The translations under genes were made by a program, and so were the position numbers. A DNA stretch of 64,000 bases from Typhlomys cinereus (lineage: Eukaryota; Chordata; Mammalia; Rodentia; Platacanthomyidae). Shown here piece after piece: positions 1 through 12,382 of this stretch (position 1 is its first letter; each line of letters begins with the position of its first letter). The stretch covers positions 5,937,087 to 6,001,086 of the forward strand of contig JALPQD010000089.1 of assembly GCA_023101885.1 (NCBI GenBank), given 5' to 3'. The notes below the pieces were generated by a model. It was not told the origin of the DNA, made no database searches, and worked only from the letters and a program-made list of their open reading frames with translations.

Positions 1-185
1 AAGAATCTTAGTGCTTCTAAATTATCATGATTTTGAAAATACAATGTAGATGATATTTTTTCATGAAAGAACCAACTCAAATATTAACACAAGACTTTTG
101 GTTCTTCTCAAAATAAAATGGCATTATTACTTTGAACAATATATTTATGATGCAGTTTTAGAACATTATCTAGAATAATTGTGCA

Positions 186-366
186 CCCCGAGTGGATAAG
201 GAAAATGTGGTACATCTATACAATGGAGTACTACTCAGCCATCAAAAATGATGAATTACTGGAATTTGCCGGGAAATGGATGTCATTAGAAACAATTATA
301 TTAATTGAAGTATCCCAAACCCAGAAAATTAAGTGCCGTATGTATTCCCTAATAGGTGGCTCCTAG
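186..366 (+). pseudogene. L1 ORF2 C-terminal remnant
   Basis: The reading frame gives the hallmark end of L1 ORF2: a WIRKMWYIYTMEYYSAIKND-like segment, then the residues before the natural stop (...RMYSLIGGS). ORF2p supplies endonuclease and reverse transcriptase for L1 retrotransposition, but only the extreme C-terminus is left and both enzyme domains are gone. The frame appears intact and stops at TAG at 364-366. It has no start of its own and cannot make a functional protein. Confidence 0.9.
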
Positions 367-1190
367 TACCAAACCCACCCAGCCCACCTTGAGACACTCA
401 AAGGTAAATCTATGTAATACTTACAGTAATTGTAAGGATTATGAACAGGAGGGATGGGGTTGGAGGGCTACACCAGAAACAAGGAGAGAGGGGACCATGT
501 TACAGCAGAGAAAATAGGCCTCCATCAAGGACTACAAGTAAGTAATGTGACACCTGGTTAAGTTCACAGACGTTCCTTCCTGATCATTTACAACTGAGGG
601 GGTATGATCTCACCAGAAGGGGAGGGCATATAGTCTGGCAGATAAAAAGTAACCATTTTGCAAATGGGTGATTGACCCTCCCTCACTGAGGTTTCCTACT
701 TTTATTACATCTACCCTTGAATGTGCTCTTATAACAAGACTCCAGTTTAACAGCTTTTTGTCTCTGGCCAGGGGGTGACATACAGTGCCCATCAGGATGG
801 AGTGAAGGGCATTGCAGGAGCAGCAAAACTGCAAAAGAAAATCAACGAACCACAATCCAGAACTTCAGAGACTCTATATCAACCACCTAGAACTAGGCCA
901 GACTAATCTCTCCCCATTCTGAAGTTCAGGGAAATTTGTGGAAGAGGGGGCGGTAAGAGTGTAAGAGCAAAAGGATGGGAGGAGCAATGATTTGCAAGAT
1001 ACTCCACACAAGTTAGGGCCGAAGCAATCATAATAGGACTTTGCATGTCCTGCGCAATGTCCAACACACTATTGACCTCACAAAGTCTAGCATCTGCTAA
1101 GGGCACCAAGATCCTTGGAGGCAAGGGATTGACAGCCACAGTAGTGTTCCTATGCTTAAGGGGAACACGGAAAAGGGTTCAGGGAAATGC
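186..1190 (+). mobile_element. 5'- and 3'-truncated LINE-1 (ORF2 C-terminus plus 3'UTR)
   Basis: The copy begins inside the last ~60 codons of ORF2 and runs through a long 3'UTR. That UTR recurs at 26.6, 27.4, 28.3, 32.4, 42.2, 52.4 and 58.7 kb. The homology stops abruptly at about 1190, where a minus-strand SINE begins. The G-rich tract and A-rich end seen in the other copies are missing, and no L1 resumes beyond the SINE. A 5' truncation is normal for L1; the lost 3' end implies a later deletion or rearrangement. Confidence 0.9.
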
Positions 1191-1422
1191 CACGTATGTT
1201 TGTGTGTGTAGAACCACGGATGAATTCGGAAACCACCATGGATGCTTCCACCTCCTCCTTGTTTACTCTGCCCCGGGATTCACAGGGTCCGCCCTACCAG
1301 GACCAGAAACGCAGGCCACCCCCACTTCCGCCTGGCATCTATATGTGGGGTCTAGGATCCAAACTCAGGACCTTCCGCCTGCAAGGCAGGGGCTTAACTC
1401 CTGAGCCACCTCTCCAGCCCCC
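1191..1422 (-). mobile_element. tRNA-type SINE with TG/CA tail, family 'S1' (my label)
   Basis: Read on the minus strand, it starts with a GGCTGGAGAGGTGGCTCAGG-like tRNA-derived head (A-box-like), then a B-box-like CCTGAGTTTGGATCC. A body of about 150 bp follows, ending in a short CA-rich tail. The same body recurs at 4153-4510, 36585-36885, 39585-40112 and 56762-57060. This is the best-preserved copy. It abuts the broken L1 at 1190. Confidence 0.8.
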
Positions 1423-2282
1423 ACAACAACAAATTAAAGATCAAATTATGTTTATCTCAATTTGCTAGGATACTCTGTTTATTGCATTTAGGGGAAACAA
1501 GCTATGTTAAAGTGCCTCTTGAAATATAATCTCTGATGTAATCAGAAATAAAATCTCATTTTTATCTACCTAAATTGGTTGTGGCTGGCTAAATAGTTTC
1601 ACTCTTTGTTCTTTTAACCCACTTTGCTGATACCTGTTTTTGAAAAGTTGATTATAGGAGCACTTGTGTGAAAAATACAAGCATAATTTCAGAGGAAAAG
1701 TCTTCTGGTACAGTGAGAGACTGAAATATTGAGCCAAAGGAGGCCAGTACCTGAAACCCATGTGATTAGGAAGGGAGTTTGGACATATTGTAATAAGATG
1801 TGGACAAGTGCATCTAAGGTTTCGGAAGCCAGACCCAGGCTCCACCCTCCCAGTGATGCATATGGTTCTCCTTAGGGGAAGCAAGGACACTCCCGTGGGA
1901 TGGGTAAAGCTGTGTGGGGAGGCTCAGCAGCTAGGGAAATAGCAGGTCTGACAGGCTGCTGGGCTGCATGGCTCACGCCTTGCTCTCTGGATCTCTGGCA
2001 AATGAAGGGGAATTCATGACTCTCACGCTACTCTTACTCTCTATATGACTTAGTGGCCATATGACTTCAGTGATTAGAGTTCTGAGAAGAGAACAATGGG
2101 TGACTTCATCCTATTCTAAAATTTGAAACCACACATGCTGGTATTTGGGTAGAAATGCTTGCTTATTCTTAGCTAGATGGTGTTATGATTTACAACGAAA
2201 GTATACTTTGAGTAAAACAGAGATCTTAAAGAACAGGCAAAAAGTAGGATCTTGAGTGAAAGAAGGAGGGGATATTTGCCAG

Positions 2283-2283
<1 letters not shown>
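1423..2283. other. Unique sequence, no gene seen
   Basis: No recognisable coding, RNA or repeat structure. Open frames are short and lack codon-like character. Confidence 0.6.

Positions 2284-2332
<49 letters not shown>
2284..2332. repeat. (TG)n microsatellite
   Basis: About 24 uninterrupted TG units. Open frames crossing it (polyCV or polyTH) are artefacts. Confidence 0.98.
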
Positions 2333-2336
<4 letters not shown>

Positions 2337-2633
2337 CCATGTGTAGTACAGGCAGAACCAGGGAACTTAAATAGCAGAAACAACAGGCTTAAGCCAAGGC
2401 ATCCACACCACAGAGGTTCCATGAGAGACTTGGAAGGTGAGGAACATTGTACAGGGTTCTAGAGTGTGCAGAGAACTGTGTTCATCCTAAATCACAAACT
2501 CATTGATGAGCTTGAAGCTGAGAAGTAACATGATCATGTGAGTAGTTTGGTAAATTCTCCTGGAGAATAAATTAGGATGAGAGTAAGACCAAAGGACATG
2601 AGACCAACCAGAAAGTTTCTGTTCTGTCCCGTA

Positions 2634-2720
2634 GAAGGAAGGGAGGAAGGAAGAAGGGAAAGTGGGAAGGAAGATGAGAAAGATGAAAAGAGTAAGGGAA
2701 GGAGGAAGGAATGAGACAAA
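2634..2720. repeat. Purine-only (GGAA/GAAG-rich) tract
   Basis: Roughly 85 bp of nearly pure A/G on the plus strand with GGAAGGAAGG-type units. It is a decayed low-complexity or tetranucleotide repeat. Confidence 0.85.
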
Positions 2721-3348
2721 GGACACTCTGTCATTCGAGCACATATTTATAAAGTACTATGAGATCCCAAAGTAATTCTAACTAGGAAAATCAGCAAACA
2801 ATACATGATAAAGAAAATAGTTGAATTGTGATTAACTTACATTGCATATTTTATGGACTGAATCATATCTTCCAGAAATTTCTAGTTTGAAAACAATATG
2901 GCATTATTTGGAAACATGCATTTAAGGAAGTCAGTAATAATAAGTGAGGTTATAAGAGTGGCAGGTTAACCAATAGGACTACTGTCCTTAAAAGAAAAGA
3001 TACCAAAATGTGTGCACACAAAGAAAAAGAACTCATGAAAATGGAATGAGGTGGCTGTTAACCTCCAAGCAGAGTGGCTTCAGGAGATAGCAAACTTGCC
3101 AGTATGTGGACCTTAGTCTTCTAATCTTCAGAAACAGGAAAATAAACCTTTCTGTTGAATACTCCACTTGATCTTGGATATTTTCTTGTAAGAGAATTTT
3201 AATAGACATGAGAGCAGCTCTTAATTTTGAACCTTCTGTCCATCTATAAATTCTTCCATTCATTCAACAATGCTTTGCTGAGGATCAATGATCTGCCATC
3301 CACTGTAGTACATGCTGAGAAACATAAAAGTAGCCTAAATTTCACACA

Positions 3349-3391
<43 letters not shown>

Positions 3392-4152
3392 TTCATTCAT
3401 TCTCTTCTTTCCTTGCCTACCAGCAGTGACAAATAACAGTGAAATCTGAACTGTCCCTGTAATCGTTAGTCCTGGTCAGAAGCACCAAATGCAAGGAGAA
3501 AACCTGATTTAATTACCCCCAACTAGTAGTTCACTGTAGACGCCTCACTCTGAACATTTGGGGCAGCTGTTAGGAAATGATCAAAGCTAACTCTTCAAAT
3601 CACAGCTCATGGATGATAACACACACCAATGGTGTGTCATTGTGCCTTTCTTTCTAGAAGGCAACACCAAGGGTGGCTACGTGCAGCTGTAAGCACCAGC
3701 CATTTCTACTTTGATCCCTGAAGGTGTTCTTGACCCAAAGAACCCAGAAAAATCTTAACTATGCAATAGGATTTTTTTCTATTCCAGCCTCTAGCTTCTG
3801 GATCAACTAGGGTATTTTCAGATAGTCTGTATACCCATTAGTGCTATTTAGATAAATTGGAAAATTTTGGTATCCAATGTTTTTTCCTTATAATGAGTTT
3901 CCCTCAGTGAATGTAGGCAGGAGGAGAAGATACCCAGCAAGGACTTCTTTGATAAACAATCTTTTTCAGGGAAGTAGCCTATTGCATTGTTCACAGAATG
4001 AATTTTCTAATCAGGTAGATCTGGCTTAGCTATTTACTGCTCTCATATAGACAGTACTGAACTCATGCTTTTGAGCACTGATTTTCTGTAGAATGGTGAT
4101 GATATGGTATTAACAAAGCATGACGAATCACATGTGGGAGGCAGTTCATAAC
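2721..4152. other. Unique sequence with a (CA)n array and a weak ancient-repeat relic
   Basis: No gene is seen. A CATTCATTCAACAATGCTTT-like stretch near 3255-3330 resembles the L2/MIR-type 'point of high similarity' found in many mammalian ancient repeats, but it is too decayed to name. (CA)n occupies 3343-3389. Confidence 0.55.
3343..3389. repeat. (CA)n microsatellite
   Basis: CA repeat with one ATAC interruption near its start. Confidence 0.97.
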
Positions 4153-4262
4153 TCTGTGTGTGTTTCATGTGCAAGGGTGTGTATGTGTGTGCAGGTATGT
4201 GTACAGGAGGGTACTGTGTGAATGTGTGTATCTGTGTGTGTGTTTGTGCGTGTGCATGTGCG

Positions 4263-4313
<51 letters not shown>

Positions 4314-4510
4314 CCAAGGGTGACATCTAGAATCATCCTGAATTGCTCTACCTGCTTATTGCTTTGCTCTAGCATTTCCCTGGCTCCACCCTCCAGGGCC
4401 AGAATTGCAAGCGGCTGCCATATCTGTTTCACCTTTTTACATTATATCCAAACTCAGGTTCTTCTGCTTTCAAGGGAAAGGCTACAACCCCTGAACCATC
4501 TACCCAGCCC
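4153..4510 (-). mobile_element. SINE family S1 with expanded (TG)n tail
   Basis: On the minus strand the head (GGGCTGGGTAGATGGTTCAG) and body match the 1191-1422 and 39585 copies. The tail has grown into an imperfect TG array (about 4190-4309, with long pure (TG) at 4270-4308). The tail is written as TG because the element is inverted. Confidence 0.8.
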
Positions 4511-6955
4511 TATCTCACAATTAATATTCTTCTTCCTGCTTACCTATTAGAAAAGTGTGAAGGTAATAGGTACCTGGCTAACCCACTGTTTGAGTCGGGA
4601 CGTGATGAGCTTGAAGAAACTTTCACAGCAGTATGATGAGCAAAAGACCCGGAAGGTGAGCTCTGCTTCACTTGGCAACATGGGCCATGTCCCTTATAAA
4701 GACACCAACCCTGGAAGGCACCTCAAACCTTGTTCTCTCCCAGAGAATTTGATATTCACACCACTACATCAAAAGGTTGGGGCAGCTATTATGTATTAAA
4801 ATGTGTCATTTTAAATGGCTCTTTTTTTTTGCTAGCACTAGCAATATAGATATTGAAATTTCTTCAGGAAATGCTTATCTCATCAAGACTAAAATTATAG
4901 TATATGAAATACTAATTACAGTATTATGAACAAGGTTGAACTTTTCCGTGACATTCTGTCTACTAGAAGAATACTAATGTTCTCTTTCTTAAGGCTGCTA
5001 GAGCCGGCCTTAATAAGAAATGTGATTCCCCATCTCTTCCTCTACCGCCTCGTGGCATATTCATCCTTTGGCAGTGTGAAAACTCCAACTTGGTCCATCA
5101 CCTGCATCTTTCCATTTGCTCCCCCAAAAGCCCTGGAAATTGAAACCAGATATGCCCCAGACTGAGTTCTCATGTAACCTGGGTTAAGGTCCTGAGAACA
5201 CACATTTTATTTAGCTAACCATTTATTTATTGAGCACTGAGTGTCTGCAAGTCTTTCAGACGCTGCTCTAGAGCTATGTAAAGAGAAGTAAGGTTCTTCT
5301 AGCGGAATTCCTTGTCCAAGAGGAAAGATGGGTCAACAGTGATTCATCAGGAGTCTGTCTAGCGAGCACCATAGTGGGGCAGCCTGGAGCCCAGGTAGAG
5401 CACCCCTGTTCGCCTGCCTCGCTGTGCAGGGACCACAGAGAGTGGTGACCCTTCCTCTCTCCAAACCCATTCACACATCCAAACCCATTGTGTTAAACAT
5501 TGAGGATGTTGAAATGCTTGGTAGAGATGGCCCTTCCTGAAGCAGAGAATTCTGTTTAAGTGTTTTTTTCTTTTTCTGGTGATTCTGAAGATTTTTCAGG
5601 AGGTTGACTTTGCATTTCATGATGCACATGGATAATGAAGTTAGTGCTGCCAGCTCAAGCAGACATAGATGGGGTTCTACCTGCCTGGCATGTCTGAGAA
5701 CTGAAGAGGCCTGTGTCGTGGCACCTTGGTGGCCCATGGGAGATCTACCCAGCGCCGTGGCCACCACATCTCAATAAAAGAGTGCTGGATAAAAGGCTGA
5801 TGGGGTGGCAGAAGGTAGTTCTGGCAAGCAGGAACCCCAGATGGTGGGAAGCACTTTAAATGTTTTATCAGACACAACACCTGGGTGCCAGTGACAAGCA
5901 CCTCACTTGCAGCTGAGTGACGGGAGGTTGGTCATGAACCCCAGTGCCGCCCAGTTACTGCATCTGCTTAAGGGAACAAGTCTGTTTTAGGAGAAGTTCC
6001 GTTACACAGTGACTGCTCAGTACATAGTTCCATTCACATTCTTTCCCACCAAACATTTCCATGGGATGCTTTATTTAGAACTTACTAATATTAGTTTTTC
6101 AGGTATTCTCAAAGCCAAAATAAATAGCCATAAAGAGAGAAGCTGCTCTGGCAGGTACCCAGGACTAGAGTTAGAAATTTCTAGTTTTTCAATGCAGCAA
6201 CATTTACCACTTCCACCTGTATAGAGGGTTCACCTGTGGGAGATTCATATTAACCTGAGGGTGATCAGTGCCGATTCCACACTTCCGGCGTACAAACTAT
6301 GGGCTCGTGGAGTGTGAAGAGGCTCAAAGAAACCCAAGCTTAATGATGAAGAGGTATGTTTTTTACTTCAGAAATATGGAAGATTTTTATTTTAATTTTT
6401 TCCAAATTCCTAATCACCATGATAAAAATTGAGTTAAGTAGACCTAAGTGGTGTCATCTTCTTTTATTTCTCTGCTAACTTTTCAAATTTAACTTTTTTA
6501 GCTCATCTTTGAAGAAAAGTTTTTGAATCTTATCCTTAAAGTCATTTAATATTTTTAATTGAAGCAATTATAATTTTAATTTTCTAAAACATTCTTTTCC
6601 TCAAGTTATACCTTTTCAAAATATCTTGACCCTATTTCAAAAATTCAATCTTAACTCTTTCCCTTTTTTTCTGTAAGCATGTTCATAGCAGTTTACCTCA
6701 CAATTTCTTTTGTTTCTGCCTCCTTTAGGGTTCCTTCACCCAACCCCCACACACACTCATGCACATCTTCCTTGTCCTCAAATTAAATGACCAGGGTTAA
6801 ATCAGAGTGAACATTTTCTGGGGAGGTGAAGGGAGATGGGAAAAATTTGTATTTCACTTCTGGGCTTCCCTTTATAAAAAGATATGAGATGGGACTCAGG
6901 TTTTTCTCACTTTTGTTTATTGTTTTATTTTGCTTTGTATAGAAGATTCTAGGTG
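4511..6955. other. Unique sequence, no gene seen
   Basis: No supported gene. A short TTATTTATTGAGCACTGAG motif at 5215-5290 looks like a fragment of an ancient MIR/L2-class element. Open frames of up to 98 codons here lack any recognisable domain. Confidence 0.55.
5210..5290. repeat. Possible MIR/L2-class relic
   Basis: ATTTATTGAGCACTGAGTGT followed by a GCTCTAGAG-type segment matches the common TTTATTGAGCACCTACT...GTGCTAGG core of mammalian ancient repeats, with heavy decay. Confidence 0.4.
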
Positions 6956-6962
6956 GGTAGAT

Positions 6963-7013
<51 letters not shown>

Positions 7014-7294
7014 CATGATGATAAATAGATGATAGTTAAGTAAGGATGATAGAAAGCCGGATAAGTAATGATGACAGACAGATGATAGCTATAAAGATAA
7101 TGATCACAGATAGATAATATATAAATAATAGATAAGATGACAGATAATAATAATGATGATACTAAATAGATAAATAAATGATAAATAAATATATAAGAGA
7201 TAGACAGACAGACAGATAGATAGATAGATAGACACATACTTACATACACACATACATACATAGACAGACAGATACATAGATACATAGATAAATA
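6956..7294. repeat. GATA/GACA tetranucleotide-rich block
   Basis: A near-pure (TAGA)n run at 6964-7013 is followed by ~180 bp of degenerate GATA/GATGA/AATA variants. A second region at 7197-7292 mixes (GACA), (GATA) and (CATA/TACA) units. It behaves as one old compound microsatellite with pure ends and a decayed middle. Confidence 0.9.
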
Positions 7295-8454
7295 GGTATT
7301 TTTGTTAATTTATTTTGTTCTGTCCCTACCACATGCTTTGGAGAACTTCTCTATGTCATTATCTGTAAGTTTGACCTAAGGCCTCTTTTTGTATTTTTTA
7401 ATCCTTTCGACAGTTTTATAGGTGGATACAATGGATGTAAATCATTTTTGCTCTATATTTGCTGATCCAACCTCCTTCCATCTTCCATTGAAACCTTTCT
7501 TTCTAACCAGTCTCTCTACCTCCTATTTTCATCTCTCTCTCTCTCTCTCTCTCCCCCTCCTCTCTCTTTCCAGCATTAGCACATGGCTGCGCACTTTCTC
7601 ATCTCACAGCCAGCATGCACCCTCAGCAAGACCTCAGTGACGTGCGGTGCCTCATGAGGTCTTCCCCCTTCCATCACAAGGAAGTTTTCTGCATATCCAG
7701 TCTTGTGCAGATCTTGTTAATCTAGGAAGGAATTCTCTAGTCTCTGGCTTTGGCGATCTACACCTCATTCATTGCAGTTAGGGTCAAAGAAGAGGAAGGA
7801 ACTGGACATTGACCACTCTCCTTCAAACTATAGCCTTCTGCTTCATCTCCCCGTGGTTTTGACCCCCACACTCACTTCTCCCTCTTCTATGACTGAAGTG
7901 CACAAGTCCAGAATACTCAACGTTAGTTCCCTAGAAGGATCAACCTAGATCAACCTAGAAGTGGAAAGTGGGAGGAGAATGGTGCCTGAGCACAGGAATG
8001 CAGAAGATGAAAGCTTTAAACAGCACACAGATTTGAACTACTCCTGATTCCATCCACCCTGCACGCATCCTTTCTGAGTGCTGTTGCTCAGTTACTCACT
8101 GGAACCTGGGGAAGACGCTCTGATTTTTTTGCTTGATGTATTCGATACGAGTTTCAGGTTTTAGCGACCTCCATTTCCATTGTGCCACTTTTTTATCTCT
8201 CCTCGACTTCCACATTTCTAAAGTCTGTAGGAATCCCTTGCCCTCCCTTACCTCCTTGTTATTCTTTTTGCAATGTTGCTTTTTAAACTGCTGAAACATT
8301 CCCTAATTTTATTTTAATAGAGGTCTGGGATGGAGAGACAAAATAAATGTATATAGTCATTTTATTCTTTTATAACTGAACTCATACATGACATTTATTA
8401 TCTACTTATTTTTACTTTTTCATTTCTGAAGACACATTTAATAGGCATTGAGCG
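7295..8454. other. Unique sequence with a short (TC)n run
   Basis: (TC)n lies at 7532-7552. Otherwise no gene or named repeat is seen. A 10-bp direct repeat, ATCAACCTAG, occurs twice near 7939-7960. Confidence 0.55.
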
Positions 8455-8690
8455 ACTCCTATAATAATAAAATGTTAAGAACAACATTAATAACTTTCAT
8501 TTTAAAAGTAGTATGGTATTTTAGAATTTTAAAGGCTCTTTAGCATTTAATCCTCCATGTGGAGTGAATGTTTTTATCTCCACATTGCACAAGATAATTG
8601 AGGTTAATAGAGTTTAAGACAGATGTTTATGGCCATGTAGTAAGTTGATAAAGAATCTAAAATCAGGACCTCCCCAGTCGCTGACCTCCT
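8455..8690 (-). mobile_element. MIR-class SINE relic
   Basis: The plus strand reads TAGGCATTGAGCGACTCCTA, then a decayed middle, then TTGAGGTTAATAGAGTTTAA and a CCATGTAGTAAGTTGATAA-like stretch. This is the inverse order of a MIR (…GAGGTTAAGTAACTTGCCCAA…). The age fits the mammal-wide family. Confidence 0.55.
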
Positions 8691-9424
8691 CAGGTATCAT
8701 TTTAGAAAGTTGCAAAACTATTTTTCTAAATCTTTGAGTGAGGTGTAAATAACAAGACTTAATACTTGTCTGTGTAGACCTCTCCATCAAAAGGGAAGGA
8801 CATTCTGTGTTAGCTTTAATATTTCCAAAAAGAATAAGGTAAGTCTTTCTGTACTGAGAATGAGATAGGTCTTTCTGCATTGAGAGGCTGTGCTGTCAAG
8901 ATCCTAAGTAATGAGAAGAAAGTGGAAACCAAAGCTTCATAAACAAAGCCAAGGTACAAAACAAAGACTATTTGTTTGACTGCAGAACTGATTTACAAAT
9001 TGGGAAGTCCAGATTTGCTTGGGCCAGAAGAGTTCTGCGGAGGGATGTGGTCTTGGGCTCCTGAATGGAGAAGTCAGTTCAAATAGCTCAGTATTTTTTG
9101 ACAAAATTAAGCAGGGTTGAGGCAATTTCGCCAGATAGAAGGTGGTTGGTTTCAGAAGTTCTGTTAGAACATCCAGTTAAGAAGCCAAGCAAGTGGTCCA
9201 GTATCGCCAAATCTTTGCAGGTATTTTTCAGGACAAAAACTCACACCTTCTGGTAGTTCATCTTCAAATATGATATCACTTGGCAATCTGAACCCTGATA
9301 GTAAATCCTGAAAGCTCAGAAAAACACTTTTCCTCCATTTTTGACCATTCTGAAGCCATTTTGGCTTGTATATTTTATCAGAGTAAAATTGGTTCTAACA
9401 ATAAAGAGCCAATAAAGTAGGCGT

Positions 9425-9600
9425 TTGAACTTGTTTAATTATTGATTTATGAGAGAGAGAGAGAGAGAGAGAGATTGAGCAGGCACATTTGTGCTAAAAC
9501 ACATATGTTGAGGTCAGGGGACACATTCTAGCAGTTGGTTCTCACCTGCTACCATATAGACTCTATAATCTTTACTCTCCACCCACCAGGATTATGTTTC
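9425..9600 (-). mobile_element. Old B2/B3-type SINE fragment with (GA)n
   Basis: (GA)12 at 9451-9474 is followed by GCAGGCACATTTGTGC, GAGGTCAGGGGACA and GTTGGTTCTCACCTGCTACC. This is the inverted layout of rodent B2/B3 SINEs. The tRNA-like head is not preserved. Confidence 0.65.
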
Positions 9601-9939
9601 TAAAGAAAATAAATTGTCAGGGAAGGATGGCTCATTCACATTTCAAGAACTTAATAGAAAATATAAATCCTTAACAGGAAAAAGATCAGGAGCAAAATGT
9701 ATAAAGGGCTTTATTTTTATGTTTAGTAAAATAAAACAGTAATGACAGAACATTCGATACACATAGCACTAATGATACTTTATGCATCCTGAATTAGGAA
9801 TAATGGCTTCTGGGTAATTAATTTTCATTCACTGCTTTCAGAGCATCCAGGGCCTTGCTCCCCTATGGTTTCTGAGATAACCTTGTGGATTTGCTCTGTG
9901 GCTATGATACAAGAAGCATTCGTTTCTCTCTCTCTGCCC

Positions 9940-9942
<3 letters not shown>
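9601..9942. other. Unique AT-rich sequence
   Basis: Nothing recognisable. Confidence 0.55.

Positions 9943-9998
<56 letters not shown>
9943..9998. repeat. (TC)n microsatellite
   Basis: 28 uninterrupted TC units, preceded by a shorter imperfect TC run at 9923-9936. Confidence 0.97.
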
Positions 9999-10001
<3 letters not shown>

Positions 10002-10731
10002 TTCATTCTCTACCTTTCTTTCTCTGCCAAAGAAATTTAAATTAGTTTTCATGCTTACCCCAAAAGATTCTAGGACCGTGAATCCTTGAGGTTCACAGTG
10101 TGTGGTAACTGCTGAGTAACTAGCTAAACACACTTCAGGGCTGTGTTCTGAGTTCAGCTTGAAGAGCTCAGGGTTAGTCTTTGATTGTTAGCCTTTTGGC
10201 TCCTCCCTGCACCCAGAAGCCTGTACTCCTGTATCTTTCCCAAAATTTTAGTACAAAAATAAATAAACATGGGGATCTCCTTCATATCTCAAAACTTCCC
10301 CCTTTGCATCCTCTAATAGTAAATTCACTAAAGGTCTGAACAATACACTAAAACTTTCCCAGTTGTTATGAAGGTATATGAAAGCAAATCCTTCACTGAG
10401 GAGGCTCATGGAGGGATATTGTCACTGGAAATGATTTCCAACCTCAAATTCCACATCTTTGCAGCCCAAACACTAAAGCCAGACACACCTGTCTGTCACT
10501 TTCTGAGTTAAGGGTTCGAAGACAACAGCATTGGAAATTCCCTAACAACTACGGGGGAGGTATATGCTTGTGACACAAGAGACCCCAGTCACTGGAAGTG
10601 ATTCACAGACCCTCTCAGCAGCGTGGACCTTCAGCCTATTTCCCTCTGGAACCAACTACACCATGGACACTAAAAATGATACCCCTATTTTAAGCGCAAA
10701 GGCATCAATCAGTGCATTGTTGAGCCCTGGT

Positions 10732-10733
<2 letters not shown>

Positions 10734-10772
<39 letters not shown>
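10734..10772. repeat. (CA)n microsatellite
   Basis: About 19 CA units. Confidence 0.97.
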
Positions 10773-10773
<1 letters not shown>

Positions 10774-12382
10774 CCCCATTGGTCTGACTGGAGAAAAAAG
10801 AAGTGGCATATCTGGCCAGGTATTAGCTTATAAATATGACCCTTAAAGAAGGGAAAGAAGGAGAAAAAATAATCTAAGGACACAGCTCTCCCTACCTACC
10901 TATCTTCACTAACACATACTTTGGCTCATAAACAAAAGTAATTTAAAACAATAAGTCAAAACCATGCATTTTTTAAGTTCTTTCAAATCCATGGTCCTCT
11001 AGACTCAAGCAACAGGTCTTTGTGAGTACAATTGGAACATTACTATTGTTTTCCTATAACTAGAGACTCTGAGTTTCAGAGAAGAAATGAAGTATATGCC
11101 ACTGAATACATTCAGTTCTGGCGTGTGTTCCTAGGTAGTAGGCATGCACATAGTAAGTCCGTGATTCTGCATAAAACGTGGTTACGGAATAAAACATTGG
11201 CCCACTGCTCAGAGTGAGTGAACAATTGATACTCAACTATCTTAAAACATCTCTGAAAAGTGTTAGAAGGTTAACATAAAGTTGAAACAAGTGTCTTGAG
11301 AAAGCGTGATCATGTCTCTCATTTATGTATTTTCCACTTCAAAAATTACTAGCATTTTTATTGAATAATGATGGAATGAAGTATACCTGAGCTACATGCA
11401 CACCAGCAACATTTGTGGAAAATGATTGCCCACATGCAATCTCCATCCCTGTGGAGAGACAGCATTTCATTGTAGCAGCGAGTTCCCTCTGTCCCTTGTC
11501 CATCGACACGACCATCTCCAGCATCTTTCATCTCTACAACTCCAAGGGGCCAAGGCAACAATCTCCACATTCACTCATAGCAGACAGACAACTCTAGAAA
11601 GTTGATCATCTGTCTCCAAAATTAACTCATGAACTGTACTTTCTTAGACAATCTTCCCAGAATGCATTTACTCTAAAGATACTTGGATCTTGACTATAAT
11701 TACTTTTCTATCCAGATAATTATCATTCCTGGATGATGACCAAATAGTATGGCTTCATAAGAGAGCTTCTCATGGCATGTGCTTATTTAACAAACATGTT
11801 CTTTACTATGTGAGGAGTTGTTTTATTCACCTTACATCATAAAATACACAAAATACATTAAACATTGCATCTTACATATATTTACCATCGACGATTTTTT
11901 CAGTTTTAAAATATTGAGTTAATTCAGGATTAACCCTTTCTTATCTTAAGCTTATTTTCTCGCTGGCATTTTTCAGGAACCTTTTAGCTCAAACAGCAAG
12001 TAAAGGTATTCTATAGCCAAAAGACTGAGTACTACTTTGAGATAGGTTTTCTGCATAAAGAAAATAAAGCTGTGAAGCATTAGAATTCATAAGTGCATTC
12101 ACACTGAAATGTTTTCTTAAGCATTACTTTTGAATAGCAGGTGTTGAGATGGATGTCTTGAGTTTGAAATATATTTCATCACAGGATCAAGTCTAGATTC
12201 TGGATATTCAATTCTATTTCCTCTTCATGCTTTTCATCTCCTTTCAAATATTCCGTGTGTATGCGATAAATGATGGAAAAGTTTGTATGGGTCAGGGAAA
12301 AACTCTGACTTCAACTGGAGTTGAAAGGGTCTGTGCCGAAGACCAAAAAAATCATCATCTCCATAACGAATGACACTTATTG

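Noticed and set aside
1045..1404. 119-codon frame as a gene
   Set aside because: It crosses from L1 3'UTR into an opposite-strand SINE, so the protein is a junction artefact. The L1-derived part is treated as a finding instead.
6956..7294. GATA transcription-factor binding cluster
   Set aside because: The motif density is a by-product of the tetranucleotide repeat.
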